This document shows, in pieces, positions 1 through 7,676 of a stretch of DNA of 64,000 nt. The position numbers and the translations under genes were made by a program. The notes under the pieces were generated by a model. That model was not told the DNA's origin, ran no database searches, and saw only the letters and a list, made by a program, of their open reading frames with translations. Position 1 is the first letter of the stretch. Every line of letters starts with the position of its first letter. Source of the DNA: Agaribacillus aureus (GTDB lineage Bacteria > Bacteroidota > Bacteroidia > Cytophagales > Cyclobacteriaceae); contig JAUJEB010000007.1 in NCBI GenBank assembly GCA_030442055.1, forward strand, positions 1 to 64,000, read 5' to 3'.

Positions 1-213
1 ATAGCTCATGAATATAGTCTTAATCTTGGCTATAAGATTAAGTGAATATAGCTTGCAAATATTGGGGCTATAGTTTGTTTTAGATAAGTGAGCGGTCAGT
101 ATTTATTATGCTGCCACCGATATTATCAAGCTTTGTTGATCGTGAGCAAATCTCACCCCCGCAACCATCACCATCCATGTTAAAGCTTCTAAGCTATCTT
201 GAATAAAAATTTG

Positions 214-231
214 TGCACGGATTTTGCACGG
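214..231. repeat. 18-bp direct repeat, copy 1
   Basis: The sequence TGCACGGATTTTGCACGG occurs here and again at 492-509 in the same orientation. Each copy itself contains TGCACGG twice, 11 bp apart. The two copies bracket the tRNA-Ser gene, a placement expected of integrase arm-type sites on either side of an attachment core. Confidence 0.7.
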
Positions 232-254
232 ATAGAGGGTAGTTTTCACCATTT

Positions 255-269
255 GTTCCCTATTTGTTC
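255..269. promoter_or_regulatory. LexA-type box GTTC-N7-GTTC
   Basis: The bases read GTTC, seven bases (CCTATTT), GTTC. This direct repeat is the SOS operator form known from alphaproteobacteria and is not the Gram-positive or gammaproteobacterial form. A second copy at 10112-10126 in the element supports it. The gene it would control may lie left of the window. Confidence 0.45.
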
Positions 270-341
270 CACGAAATTGGACAGGTCAGGATTTATTCAA
301 TTTTGGTATAGGTATTAGCTGTAACTGTTTGTGAGCGGGCT

Positions 342-434
342 TGGCGGAGACGGAGGGATTCGAACCCTCGATAGAGCTATAAACCCTATACTCCCTTAGC
401 AGGGGAGCGCCTTCAGCCACTCGGCCACGTGTCC
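342..434 (-). tRNA. tRNA-Ser (anticodon GCT)
   Basis: Read on the minus strand this is a 93-base serine tRNA with the long variable arm, the GCT anticodon in a CTGCTAA loop, a GGTTCGAATCC T-arm, discriminator G and an encoded CCA end. The acceptor stem GGACACG/CGTCTCC has one C-C mismatch at pair 4-69, so the 5' and 3' halves may come from different genes joined by integration. The 5' 39 bases also encode the end of the integrase. The encoded CCA differs from the initiator tRNA at 21805, which lacks it. Confidence 0.9.
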
Positions 435-1649
435 TAAGTCTTTTCCAGTAAGGTTTTCAGAGTATGTTTTACCATATATTTCAAAGTGTGCTGCACGGAT
501 TTTGCACGGGTCGGTCAAATCTTTTCTTAAACCTGTCGGGTAAGGTAACTGATTTATTGCATCAATCAAGGGCTTTCTTGGAAGGTGTGTATAGTGTCTG
601 CTCATCTCATTTTCAGAAGAATGACCAAGAATTTCATCTTTGATCATTTCGCTTACACCGCCGGGCCAGATTAAGTAACTTGAAACCGTATGTCTGGCTA
701 CATACGGCGTTATTCTTATGCCCGTTTTTTTCTTCGCACAATTGATCGGCGTTGCGATTTGCCCGCCACTATGTTCAATGATGCGTCCGGATTTATTTAA
801 TTTTCGTCCAGAAGGATAACGTTTGCCATTCATATTGAGGAATACATCCCCTTCGGATTGCTTCAAGAAACTTAATAACGGAGAAAGACATTTATGCATA
901 GGGATACCTCTTGGCATATCCGTTTTTGTTTCATCTAAAGCAATCCATTCATTTTCGGGATAAAGATTAGAGGTTTCTAAATCAAAAGCTTCCAGGGGTC
1001 TGCACCCTGTCCAGAATAAAAAGAACATAACTTTAGCGGCAGGGTATGAAAGCGTATTTATGAAAGTAATGGCTTCGTTGTAAGAAACCGGTTTTCTTGA
1101 TCTGAATTTCGATTTCTTACGCTTTGGCCTTTGCCACTCAACCAGAGGACACAGCGGATTTTGTCCTTTGGTATTATGTTTCCAAATAGCAATAAATGGT
1201 GTCCAGAATTGTCTATTTTGAGTTTCAGGGGTGCAGTGCCCGTACATCTCAATTGCCATGCTGTTTAGATATTCTTGATCAATGTCTCTAATTCGGGTGG
1301 TTCCAATTTTTCCGATAAGGCCAGTCCATTTGCCATCTTTAATTTCCCCTAAAAATCTTGGCGAGCCGCCCGCTTGAAGGTAGTTGAGGGCGGCATCTAA
1401 AAATGTAGCTGACGCAGATTTTCCGTAAACATAAGCTTCTCGTAAATTTTCAAGACGTTTATCCCTATAATCTTTGGTTAGTTTGGAAGGCTTCTTCAGA
1501 CCTTTGTGAGGTATTCCTGTGCTTTCATATATTTCTTCACCATGGATTGTTCCACGGATATACCAGTTGGGAGAGTTGGTTTTTTTGAAGATTTTAAGCT
1601 CATTGGACATTGAATTAATAGTATCACATATTCCTTTGGTAGGCACCAT
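396..1649 (-). CDS. Tyrosine recombinase (integrase) ending inside tRNA-Ser
   Basis: A 417-residue site-specific tyrosine recombinase, predicted to integrate and excise the mobile element. The core-binding part spans about residues 75-165 and the catalytic part about 190-360. Visible catalytic residues are R217 (TGCR), R319-H320 (ARH), H343 (LGH) and Y353 (RHY); the usual box II histidine is Y316. A tail of 64 residues follows the tyrosine, and residues 406-417 (GHVAEWLKALPC) are encoded by the 5' end of the tRNA-Ser gene, with the stop codon in the anticodon loop. The start at 1649 has an AAAGGG ribosome site; an internal ATG at 1610 is the alternative. The overall type (repeated adjacent PCKIRAA segment, tail running into tRNA-Ser) resembles alphaproteobacterial integrases, which is recognition from memory rather than a search. 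Confidence 0.93.
   Translation of the reverse strand: MVPTKGICDTINSMSNELKIFKKTNSPNWYIRGTIHGEEIYESTGIPHKGLKKPSKLTKDYRDKRLENLREAYVYGKSASATFLDAALNYLQAGGSPRFLGEIKDGKWTGLIGKIGTTRIRDIDQEYLNSMAIEMYGHCTPETQNRQFWTPFIAIWKHNTKGQNPLCPLVEWQRPKRKKSKFRSRKPVSYNEAITFINTLSYPAAKVMFFLFWTGCRPLEAFDLETSNLYPENEWIALDETKTDMPRGIPMHKCLSPLLSFLKQSEGDVFLNMNGKRYPSGRKLNKSGRIIEHSGGQIATPINCAKKKTGIRITPYVARHTVSSYLIWPGGVSEMIKDEILGHSSENEMSRHYTHLPRKPLIDAINQLPYPTGLRKDLTDPCKIRAAHFEIYGKTYSENLTGKDLGHVAEWLKALPC
492..509. repeat. 18-bp direct repeat, copy 2 (inside integrase gene)
   Basis: Second copy of the repeat at 214-231. It lies in the integrase coding sequence and encodes part of the PCKIRAA segment after the catalytic tyrosine, so coding and site functions overlap. 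Confidence 0.7.
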
Positions 1650-1795
1650 GTTTCGCCCTTTCTATCGTAGAATATATGTGGAGTTATGCCCGTTTCTCTT
1701 ATCATTTTTCTGACTTTTCTTTTTTTGGCAAGAGGTGTCAGAGAACTCATCGGACCCCCAATTTCGTCGGCAATCTGAATCTCGTTTAAAAGCAT
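1496..1795 (-). CDS. Small excisionase-like DNA-binding protein
   Basis: A 99-residue basic protein immediately upstream of, and overlapping by 154 bases with, the integrase gene. The start at 1795 is chosen because GGAGG stands five bases before that ATG; an ATG at 1807 is possible. It has a KKRKVRK basic stretch followed by a segment (GITPHIFYDRKGETWCLPKEYV) that fits the wing and recognition pattern of small excisionase or AlpA-like regulators. Position before an integrase supports a role in excision or in control of integration. Family assignment is inference; no strong motif. Confidence 0.55.
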   Translation of the reverse strand: MLLNEIQIADEIGGPMSSLTPLAKKRKVRKMIRETGITPHIFYDRKGETWCLPKEYVILLIQCPMSLKSSKKPTLPTGISVEQSMVKKYMKAQEYLTKV

Positions 1796-1977
1796 ACTTG
1801 CCTCCATATACCCGCCCCGGTTTACAGTTAGGATTATATTCCTAAATAGCTGATTTAGTCAAGAATTTATTGTTGGGCGGCGGGAGTTCAATATAAAATG
1901 CGGAATGGAAAATTAAATCAGAAAGATCTGAAATGAAAAGTGCAAAAATAATTCAGATTTCTACTTCATTTAGTAGA

Positions 1978-2217
1978 TCATAAATCATTTGAAGGATGCC
2001 CATTTCCATTATTGGAAGGCTTCTTCTCGGTAAATCCTGATTTAAGGATCTTCACAAATTTGACATGTTCACGTAGGGCGCTTTTTGAGTTATCAATTTC
2101 CATTCTATTAAATTCGTCTTTATACTCTAAAATACATTGTTCAAGCAGCCTGTTCTCAATTTCAAGAGCTTCAATTTCTTCAATCATTGTTCTGGTTTTT
2201 GTTTTGGTCTTTTTCAT
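1978..2217 (-). CDS. Short coiled-coil hypothetical protein
   Basis: 79 residues, highly charged, with a central heptad-like stretch (EEIEALEIENRLLEQCILEY). It overlaps the end of the membrane protein gene at 2180-3313 by 38 bases, so the two are translationally coupled and probably act together. No known family recognised. Confidence 0.55.
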   Translation of the reverse strand: MKKTKTKTRTMIEEIEALEIENRLLEQCILEYKDEFNRMEIDNSKSALREHVKFVKILKSGFTEKKPSNNGNGHPSNDL

Positions 2218-3313
2218 AATCCAACTTGCAAGTTAGATATTCTGTAATGGACGATGTAATCGTATAACAAAGTTTAACAACACATGCAAGTTTTGGAGCC
2301 AACTCATCGGTAAATACGGCTTCTTTTGAGTCTATGAACAAAAAGCCAACCGGAAGGTTATGCGTGACTTTTCTCTTTTTAATCATTGTAAATCCCATTA
2401 TTGGATATACCATTGTAGCTGTATAAAACTCATAAGGGGTTTTATTGTGAAAATTAAAGTATTCATAACCACATTGTTTTTTAAATTCTTTCCGTAGATC
2501 ATTACATATAAAGGGGATTTCATAACCCTTGTATTTGTCAACGCTATGTACATGATCACGATTATTTATCAGCCACGAAATAACTGCATCTTTTTTTGCG
2601 TAATATTCATGTTTGGCATATTCATTTCTCACTTTCATAGATTCACCATCCCGACTCAGCACAGAAATGAAAACATTATTTTCATGTATATTGTTTAAAT
2701 CGTGGGGTTCAACCAATTTAATACAAACACTGCACTTTTTGTTTTCGACGAGTGCTTCTATAAATTTTTTGATAACATCAAGAATTGAACTTACTTGCTT
2801 TTTGTAATTAGTTGTAGCTGGTCCAGTATATCTGTTCAACTTTATGTCATAGTACAAACGACCAATGAGATAAAAAGTTTTTGCAAAAAGAATTGAAGAT
2901 ATAGAAAGCAAATTATCCAAGCCTCGATTTCTAAGTTCAATTGTTTTTTGAGCATTTGTTAGATCAGATAATGCAGCATTTAATTTTATTTCCGTTTCCT
3001 TTGCTTTGGCTTCAGCTAAATATAACTCTTTTTCTGTTAATTTTGAATTTTTTTCTAGTTCGATTTTTTCATCCAATATTATTTTATAATTCTTTGCAAA
3101 AAATGTTATGTACACAAAAGCAAGACATAACGATAGGGTAAGAGTAGCAAAGGCAATATGAATAACAATATTTTCTCCCAGTTTTGAAGCTAGTATTAGA
3201 TAGAAAAGCTGTCCAATAGCTATCAGGAATCCAGCAATATTAATTATTCCTCCATTGCTTAGAATAAATCTATTAAATTTCTTCCCAAGTTCTCCCACAT
3301 TAAAAAAAAACAT
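2180..3313 (-). CDS. Membrane-anchored coiled-coil protein with GAF-like C-terminal part
   Basis: 377 residues. Two membrane segments at about 22-44 and 50-74 are followed by a coiled coil (about 80-130, KLTEKELYLAEAKAKETEI) and a globular part from about 175 to 355. That part, with pattern VGFLFIDSKEAVFTDE near residue 325, resembles a GAF-type sensor fold. The architecture is seen in some membrane-linked defence or sensory proteins; no function can be named. The second to fourth codons are a run of nine T (3302-3310), a tract prone to slippage. The gene is followed by an overlapping small coiled-coil gene. Upstream sequence contains inverted repeats (see 3341-3497). Confidence 0.7.
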   Translation of the reverse strand: MFFFNVGELGKKFNRFILSNGGIINIAGFLIAIGQLFYLILASKLGENIVIHIAFATLTLSLCLAFVYITFFAKNYKIILDEKIELEKNSKLTEKELYLAEAKAKETEIKLNAALSDLTNAQKTIELRNRGLDNLLSISSILFAKTFYLIGRLYYDIKLNRYTGPATTNYKKQVSSILDVIKKFIEALVENKKCSVCIKLVEPHDLNNIHENNVFISVLSRDGESMKVRNEYAKHEYYAKKDAVISWLINNRDHVHSVDKYKGYEIPFICNDLRKEFKKQCGYEYFNFHNKTPYEFYTATMVYPIMGFTMIKKRKVTHNLPVGFLFIDSKEAVFTDELAPKLACVVKLCYTITSSITEYLTCKLDYEKDQNKNQNND

Positions 3314-3340
3314 AGTTAGATTAAAAAGCCCATAGTTTAG

Positions 3341-3497
3341 CCTAAAACGCTTAATATGGTAAGAATTTTTAATTATTCAAAAATGTTTGAATTTTTTATC
3401 GATAATAATAAATCTCACCTATTTGCTCTATAGTCACTTTATAAGAGCGTTTTAGGTTCAATGAACCATCAGTATCTAAGAGGTTTGATCCTCTTAG
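3341..3497. other. Structured intergenic region with nested inverted repeats
   Basis: Within the 461-base gap between 3313 and 3775 no gene is visible. Instead there is a perfect 11-bp inverted repeat (CCTAAAACGCT at 3341-3351 and its complement at 3446-3456), a 6-bp near-palindrome GGTTCA-A-TGAACC at 3455-3467, and an 8-bp perfect hairpin (3476-3483 with 3490-3497, six-base loop). The pieces could be an operator for the membrane protein gene or part of a structured RNA. No reverse transcriptase is nearby, so a retron is not supported. Confidence 0.45.
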
Positions 3498-3696
3498 ACG
3501 TGATGTCTGATAGAATAGTTGGGGTTATGAATAATAACTGTAGATGTTCAAATGAGGTGCAGAATCCCTGTGAGCCGAGGCTAAAATTTTGAGCTTGTTT
3601 ACTCGTTAATGTGAATGAGATTTATGACTGGTCTATTTTCCTCATAGGCATGAAATAAGGCTTTAATAGCGACCAAAATGTTAAGCCGATGATAGA

Positions 3697-3744
3697 GAAA
3701 AAAGGGATTGATCTAATGCCGGTGGGTCACTAAATCATCCCTTT
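3697..3744 (-). terminator. Rho-independent terminator of the methyltransferase-like gene
   Basis: On the minus strand AAAGGGATGAT pairs with ATCAATCCCTTT (one bulged base) and is followed by a run of T. It stands 31 bases after the stop of the gene at 3775-4503 and would end that operon. Confidence 0.65.
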
Positions 3745-3774
3745 AAGGTAAGGTGTAATTCTGTGGGTGATTGA

Positions 3775-4503
3775 TTAAAATAATGAAAGCTGTTCGACTG
3801 GTTGGCTTGCCCTTTTAGTGGTCTTCTTATCGAACTTCACGGCTTTTGGTGCTTCTGACCAGATTTCGGATTGTTCTTTTTCAATAGGGACAATGCCCAG
3901 GTCGTTTCTGTTGATGTGCCAACCTCCGTACCATTCCATAGACAGGCTATTCATCCACGCGATTTCCCCTTGCAGTCCATTGAAGAAAAAATTCAGGGTT
4001 GCCATTTTAGCGCATGTGTTATTGTTATCAGCGCCAAAAAAATAATTGCGGTAATAGAGCTTTGCTGTGCTTAGTAGCATCCGGCCTGATCCGCAGGCCG
4101 GGTCTAAAATTCTGTTTCCCTCATCTTCCAGATTTCCGAGCTGTAATTTGGCCATCACCTCGCAAACCGGGGCCGGGGTGAAATACTGGCCATTTTGTCC
4201 GTTGGTGATGTAGTCCATGTAAAAATCTCCTAAAATGTCCGAATAGGGATTGTCCCATACATTCAATTTAAGAATACCTAGAGCGGCTCCGAATGCTTTC
4301 AGATCATTATGCTCATAGCGCTTGATTGTTTCCATGTAGAGGGCTTCACTGGCTTCGTCTTTTTTTTGTAGACGGCTTTGGATATTGGTTCGGTTATAGC
4401 TGCAAATGCCTATAGTTAGAAGATCGTTAAAAACCTTTGCGAGTTCATATGTTCGGCCCAAAGGTGCAAGGGTTTTGGTAAGCTCGTTGAAATGATTTGT
4501 CAC
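3775..4503 (-). CDS. N-6 DNA methylase-like protein lacking motif IV
   Basis: 242 residues resembling the SAM-binding half of type I (HsdM-type) adenine methyltransferases. The SAM motif DPACGSG is at residues 134-140, QYFTP stands before it at 106-110, and FFGADN at about 155-160 is the expected acidic loop. The catalytic NPPY/F motif that should follow is absent: after residue 180 the chain runs into IAWMNSLSMEWYGGW. No specificity subunit or endonuclease is near. It may bind SAM or DNA without methylating, or be a decayed or antirestriction protein of the element. Similar short proteins are common on conjugative elements. Last gene of a minus-strand series. Confidence 0.75.
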   Translation of the reverse strand: MTNHFNELTKTLAPLGRTYELAKVFNDLLTIGICSYNRTNIQSRLQKKDEASEALYMETIKRYEHNDLKAFGAALGILKLNVWDNPYSDILGDFYMDYITNGQNGQYFTPAPVCEVMAKLQLGNLEDEGNRILDPACGSGRMLLSTAKLYYRNYFFGADNNNTCAKMATLNFFFNGLQGEIAWMNSLSMEWYGGWHINRNDLGIVPIEKEQSEIWSEAPKAVKFDKKTTKRASQPVEQLSLF

Positions 4504-4514
4504 TCAATCCTCCA

Positions 4515-4844
4515 TCAAATGTAGTCAAGTGATGCAGCTAAAAAACCTTCCATAAAAGCGAGCATTTCGGTGTAGCTGTTAAAATGTTTTTGATGGGGGA
4601 CACAAGACCTTTTATCAATCAGAGTGATAGATGGCGTGCCCCTAATATCCTGCTTGCCAAACTCCACGGACTTTATGGTTTTGTCTGGAAAGATTGAGTT
4701 GTATTTTTTAATCCATTTGTATGTGAACTCTTGCAATAGGTGTTCAATATAGGACTTGGGGTATGCTCTGGTCGCTCTTATGGAGCTGCGTATAAGCATT
4801 TTAATTTTCCTTCTTGTTGGTGTTTCAGTGCTTGATTGCACCAT
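4515..4844 (-). CDS. Hypothetical element protein
   Basis: 109 residues, 11 bases upstream of the methyltransferase-like gene and apparently in its operon. A basic N-terminus is followed by an alpha/beta-like body (FPDKTIKSVEFGKQDIRGTP). The segment before residue 15 is poorly supported; an ATG at 4800 (MLIRSSIRATRAYPKSY), preceded by AGGAAAATT, is the better start. No family recognised. Confidence 0.55.
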   Translation of the reverse strand: MVQSSTETPTRRKIKMLIRSSIRATRAYPKSYIEHLLQEFTYKWIKKYNSIFPDKTIKSVEFGKQDIRGTPSITLIDKRSCVPHQKHFNSYTEMLAFMEGFLAASLDYI

Positions 4845-4845
4845 C

Positions 4846-4869
4846 GAAGCCAGCCGTGTGACTGGCTTC
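4846..4869. other. Intergenic hairpin
   Basis: GAAGCCAG pairs perfectly with CTGGCTTC across an eight-base loop between two minus-strand genes. There is no T-run, so it is more likely an RNA processing or stability element than a terminator. Confidence 0.4.
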
Positions 4870-4882
4870 TGTGGTGAAGTCG

Positions 4883-5152
4883 TTACTTTTTTTCTTCCTC
4901 GTAGCTGATTTCAAAGGCGCGCAAGATAATGCGTCCGTCAATATCAGGCAGAACCGGGGTTACGCTGTCCGACCATGAAATGTATGGCTTTCCGCTGTCC
5001 CTGCCGATGTCATCCCAGCCGACCGCCAGTTCAATATTTTTGGTGCTACGGATTGGTCGGCCACTTGCATCAATCTTGTAAAAAGCTTTTTGCTGAACAA
5101 GCCGCCACCGGGGATTATTGCCGTTGTCTTGGTTTTGTGTTTTACTGGTCAT
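4883..5152 (-). CDS. Hypothetical element protein
   Basis: 89 residues with a compact beta-rich look (RWRLVQQKAFYKIDASGRP, IELAVGWDDIGRDSGKPYISWSDSV). It is the first gene downstream of the hairpin cluster at 5221-5466 and is followed at 38 bases by the 109-residue gene. An AAGGAAA ribosome site precedes the ATG. Unknown function. Confidence 0.6.
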   Translation of the reverse strand: MTSKTQNQDNGNNPRWRLVQQKAFYKIDASGRPIRSTKNIELAVGWDDIGRDSGKPYISWSDSVTPVLPDIDGRIILRAFEISYEEEKK

Positions 5153-5220
5153 AATATTTTCCTTTCCTTAAAATGACCGAAGGGAATAATCTCCCTGTCG
5201 CATGAACCCTTGCTAGCGGC

Positions 5221-5466
5221 GAGCGTCACTTAAAAACCGCGCCTTTGCGCGGTAGTGACCTCGTTTAAAATTCGTGGATTTGTCAAAAAACTTCTCGGGA
5301 GTCGTTAGTCATTCTTGGCAGCTTGCCTGCTTAGAATGTCTACGTCGGAAGTTATTTGATAAACAGCCGGTAGGCGTCCACGATTTTGAAGTAAGCTGGC
5401 CAAACGGGTTCCATGCATCAGCGGGCGGATGCATGTTTGAATGAATTGTTCACCTGAAAGGTGAAC
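5221..5466. other. Cluster of four strong hairpins (origin or structured RNA candidate)
   Basis: The 419-base gap between 5152 and 5572 has no gene but four consecutive stem-loops. A: GAG and GTCACT arms plus ACCGCGC/GCGCGGT around a CTTT loop, 5221-5262, with a five-base TAAAA bulge. B: CATTCT/AGAATG with inner GCAG/CTGC, 5310-5338. C: CATGCATC/GATGCATG, 5412-5435. D: GTTCACCT/AGGTGAAC with a three-base loop, 5448-5466. Such density suggests a single-strand origin, an oriT, or a folded leader RNA for the minus-strand genes. No relaxase gene is visible in the window. Confidence 0.6.
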
Positions 5467-5571
5467 GCCTTAAATTCTTAATTGATCTTTCAAAACATTG
5501 ATCTGGCTCTGCCCATAAATGGTTGACTGTACATAGTCAAAGACCTCTTAAAAATTCCATATCTTTATAAG

Positions 5572-6408
5572 ATGCTGGATAGCGATTTTTCAAAGTATTT
5601 AGGTCTTGTTTCTGGAATAATAGGAATTGCTGCTGTTATCCTTAATTTGATATATAAAATTTTTAAAAGGCCCATTCGTAAAAGGTTAAAAAAATACAAT
5701 AAAAAACTTTCTCGATTTTGGCGTAGCTTAGCTGAAACACCCAGAACCTATAAATGGCATAATAGTTTACAAGAAAAACTAAATAAAACTTTTGGCGAGC
5801 AAATATTTTCAAAAAAATCTTTTAAAGCTGCAAGGCTACATACAATAATTATTTTATTGATTTTGGGTCTTTTCATTTTCTCTACTGCGTTAATAACAGG
5901 TAAACCCACTGTAATGAGTTGGGGACAATTGGCTTATTACTCCATTATAGTTTTTCCTGGCTCATTATTTATTTTCAATGTCATATTTGATTTTTTCACC
6001 ATTAACTTAAATAGGTTGTTCATTAGGAAAATGGTCTCTTCAAGTCTCCTTAATATTATTTTATTGACCATTCTATGTATCTTGATTTCTTGTGCAGGCG
6101 CATTTTTCGCAATTCTTTTGAGAATATTATACGGCAAATTACTGGTTACCTATATTTTTAAAACTTTGTCTCTAAATCTAGAAATGATTAGTTTTCAAAT
6201 TTTTGCCTCAGCAATAACAAGTCTTACGACCATGATCTATATGTTTGGGTATTTGGTGTTTTACTCTCTTTCAAATGTAATAAATGGGATAATAAAGTTA
6301 TTGTCTTTACCTGACAAGAATTCTGATGTTATGAGAGAGCCATTGACGCTTATTGCTCTTATCGGCTTTATTTTTCTTTTAATTATTTTCTATTTACTTC
6401 TAACTTAA
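5572..6408 (+). CDS. Multi-pass membrane protein, unknown
   Basis: 278 residues with about six hydrophobic segments (near 8-28, 90-110, 118-142, 158-185, 210-235 and 258-277) and a basic cytoplasmic stretch at 30-70 (RPIRKRLKKYNKKLSRFWR). It is transcribed opposite to the surrounding replication-type genes and is AT-rich, so it may be a cargo gene. No family recognised. Confidence 0.65.
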   Translation: MLDSDFSKYLGLVSGIIGIAAVILNLIYKIFKRPIRKRLKKYNKKLSRFWRSLAETPRTYKWHNSLQEKLNKTFGEQIFSKKSFKAARLHTIIILLILGLFIFSTALITGKPTVMSWGQLAYYSIIVFPGSLFIFNVIFDFFTINLNRLFIRKMVSSSLLNIILLTILCILISCAGAFFAILLRILYGKLLVTYIFKTLSLNLEMISFQIFASAITSLTTMIYMFGYLVFYSLSNVINGIIKLLSLPDKNSDVMREPLTLIALIGFIFLLIIFYLLLT

Positions 6409-6450
6409 TTCTTGTTGTTTTTCATAGTGCGGGATGATAAGGTCCATCGC

Positions 6451-6690
6451 ATGAAATCAGTAAAGAATATTTTCAATGGTTTATCTTTGGATAATGCCCT
6501 GAAGATGGCAATGAATGCTTATGTGTATTCAGCAACGTACTTTTGCTATAAACACAACGTTGAAATTGCTGATTTTCCTCTTTGGAAGATTGCCTTGCCT
6601 ATGGCAATCCTTAATTCTGTGGTTGATTTGTATAGTTATTATAAAACTGATAAAAGCAGCAAGGATAAGCCAAAACCAGGGATAAAATAG
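6451..6690 (+). CDS. Small hypothetical protein with one hydrophobic segment
   Basis: About 79 residues if started at the ATG at 6451; an upstream TTG at 6412 is less likely. A hydrophobic stretch near the middle (FPLWKIALPMAILNSVVDLYSYY) and a lysine-rich tail (DKSSKDKPKPGIK) suggest a membrane-associated peptide. It follows the 278-residue membrane protein by about 40 bases and is probably co-transcribed. Confidence 0.5.
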   Translation: MKSVKNIFNGLSLDNALKMAMNAYVYSATYFCYKHNVEIADFPLWKIALPMAILNSVVDLYSYYKTDKSSKDKPKPGIK

Positions 6691-6758
6691 AATTGTGATA
6701 AAAAAGATTTCAGCGATTTTATTTTCATAACACAAAGCTTGACTTTGGTTGGACTTTT

Positions 6759-7676
6759 TTAAATCTCTCTCAAAACATCGTTCCAGTCCTGGCCGCAAAT
6801 GGCGGGGCTGTGCCTTGTGATTTCTCCGCCATAGGCGGTATCATTTATGAGGGTGTTTAATCTCCGTGCAAGCAAGTTACCTCCTTGATCGTTGTCTGTG
6901 ATCAGGGTGATTTGTTGAAATTGAGGGCACTGACACAATAGCTTGTTTATTATACTGCCCTGCCGCGTTGAAAAACCGCCGCCGGTTGCGATATAAAATG
7001 CGCGGCTTAATGAGAAAAGAATGTGATAGCTGATGGCATCAATGGGGGTTTCTGCAATAATCAGATGATTGTCGCCTGTCCTGATATTGGAGCGCCAAAG
7101 GGTCTTTTCACTGCCGCGTACAAAAAGACCTGTGCCTTCATTCCTTAATTCGAGGCCGCATATATGGCCTTCCCTGAAATGGGGAAAGACGGCGTTGTTG
7201 AAATGATCCTGAAATACTCTTCCTTCAAAACGGGGCGATCTTAAAACCGCTTCGGTTATGCCTCGGCTTTCAAGGTAGGCATGGTTTGTTGCCCGCCTGC
7301 AAAACCCGAAAAGCCGGTTTATACGTTCAGGATCGGGTTTTTGTTCTTCAATATGCCGGATATAGCTTTCCGGTTCGGGCAGGCCGGTATGATCCCCGAA
7401 CCATAGATGAAGCGCTTCGCCGACTTCGGACAGGGATTTGCCGGTACGGTTTTTAGCAAAATCAATGACGGTTCCATTGTCCTGATCATCATAGACGGAA
7501 AAATACACCCAGATCCCGCGCCGCTTCGATATTATGATCTTATCGGCGTTGTCCTGACGCATGACAATAGAACTGCGCGTGCTTTTTTTGCGGTCTATTT
7601 TATAGCCCAGACAGGCAGCATATTGCGTCAGGTTAATCTCCTGCTTGATACGGGAAAAGTCCGGTCTGTCTATCAT
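6759..7676 (-). CDS. Toprim-domain primase-like protein
   Basis: 305 residues from the ATG at 7676, which overlaps the stop of the RadC-like gene as ATGA. The N-terminal part (about 1-95, ending DNGTVIDFAKNRTGKS) is the DUF3991-type/CHC2-like domain of mobile-element primases. A C-terminal Toprim domain shows the conserved Glu in IAETPIDA and the DxD in LITDNDQGGN. Expected to bind DNA and act in priming or processing during replication or transfer of the element. It is the last gene of the ssb-ardC-radC-toprim series. An in-frame start at 7718 would add 14 residues but is less likely given the coupling. Confidence 0.85.
   Translation of the reverse strand: MIDRPDFSRIKQEINLTQYAACLGYKIDRKKSTRSSIVMRQDNADKIIISKRRGIWVYFSVYDDQDNGTVIDFAKNRTGKSLSEVGEALHLWFGDHTGLPEPESYIRHIEEQKPDPERINRLFGFCRRATNHAYLESRGITEAVLRSPRFEGRVFQDHFNNAVFPHFREGHICGLELRNEGTGLFVRGSEKTLWRSNIRTGDNHLIIAETPIDAISYHILFSLSRAFYIATGGGFSTRQGSIINKLLCQCPQFQQITLITDNDQGGNLLARRLNTLINDTAYGGEITRHSPAICGQDWNDVLREI

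Larger units (their letters stand above)
1..341. other. Non-coding flank left of tRNA-Ser
   Basis: No convincing gene. The stretch holds a perfect 9-bp hairpin (arms 19-27 and 34-42), one copy of an 18-bp direct repeat (214-231) whose partner lies inside the integrase gene, an imperfect repeat GGTCAG(T/G)ATTTATT at 94-107 and 285-298, and a GTTC-N7-GTTC box at 255-269. Repeats on the 3' side of a tRNA next to an integrase gene suggest arm-type recombinase sites or an older element end; that is inference. Confidence 0.5.

Noticed and set aside
3341-3497. Retron-like msr/msd with inverted arms
   Set aside because: No reverse transcriptase gene is present in the window.
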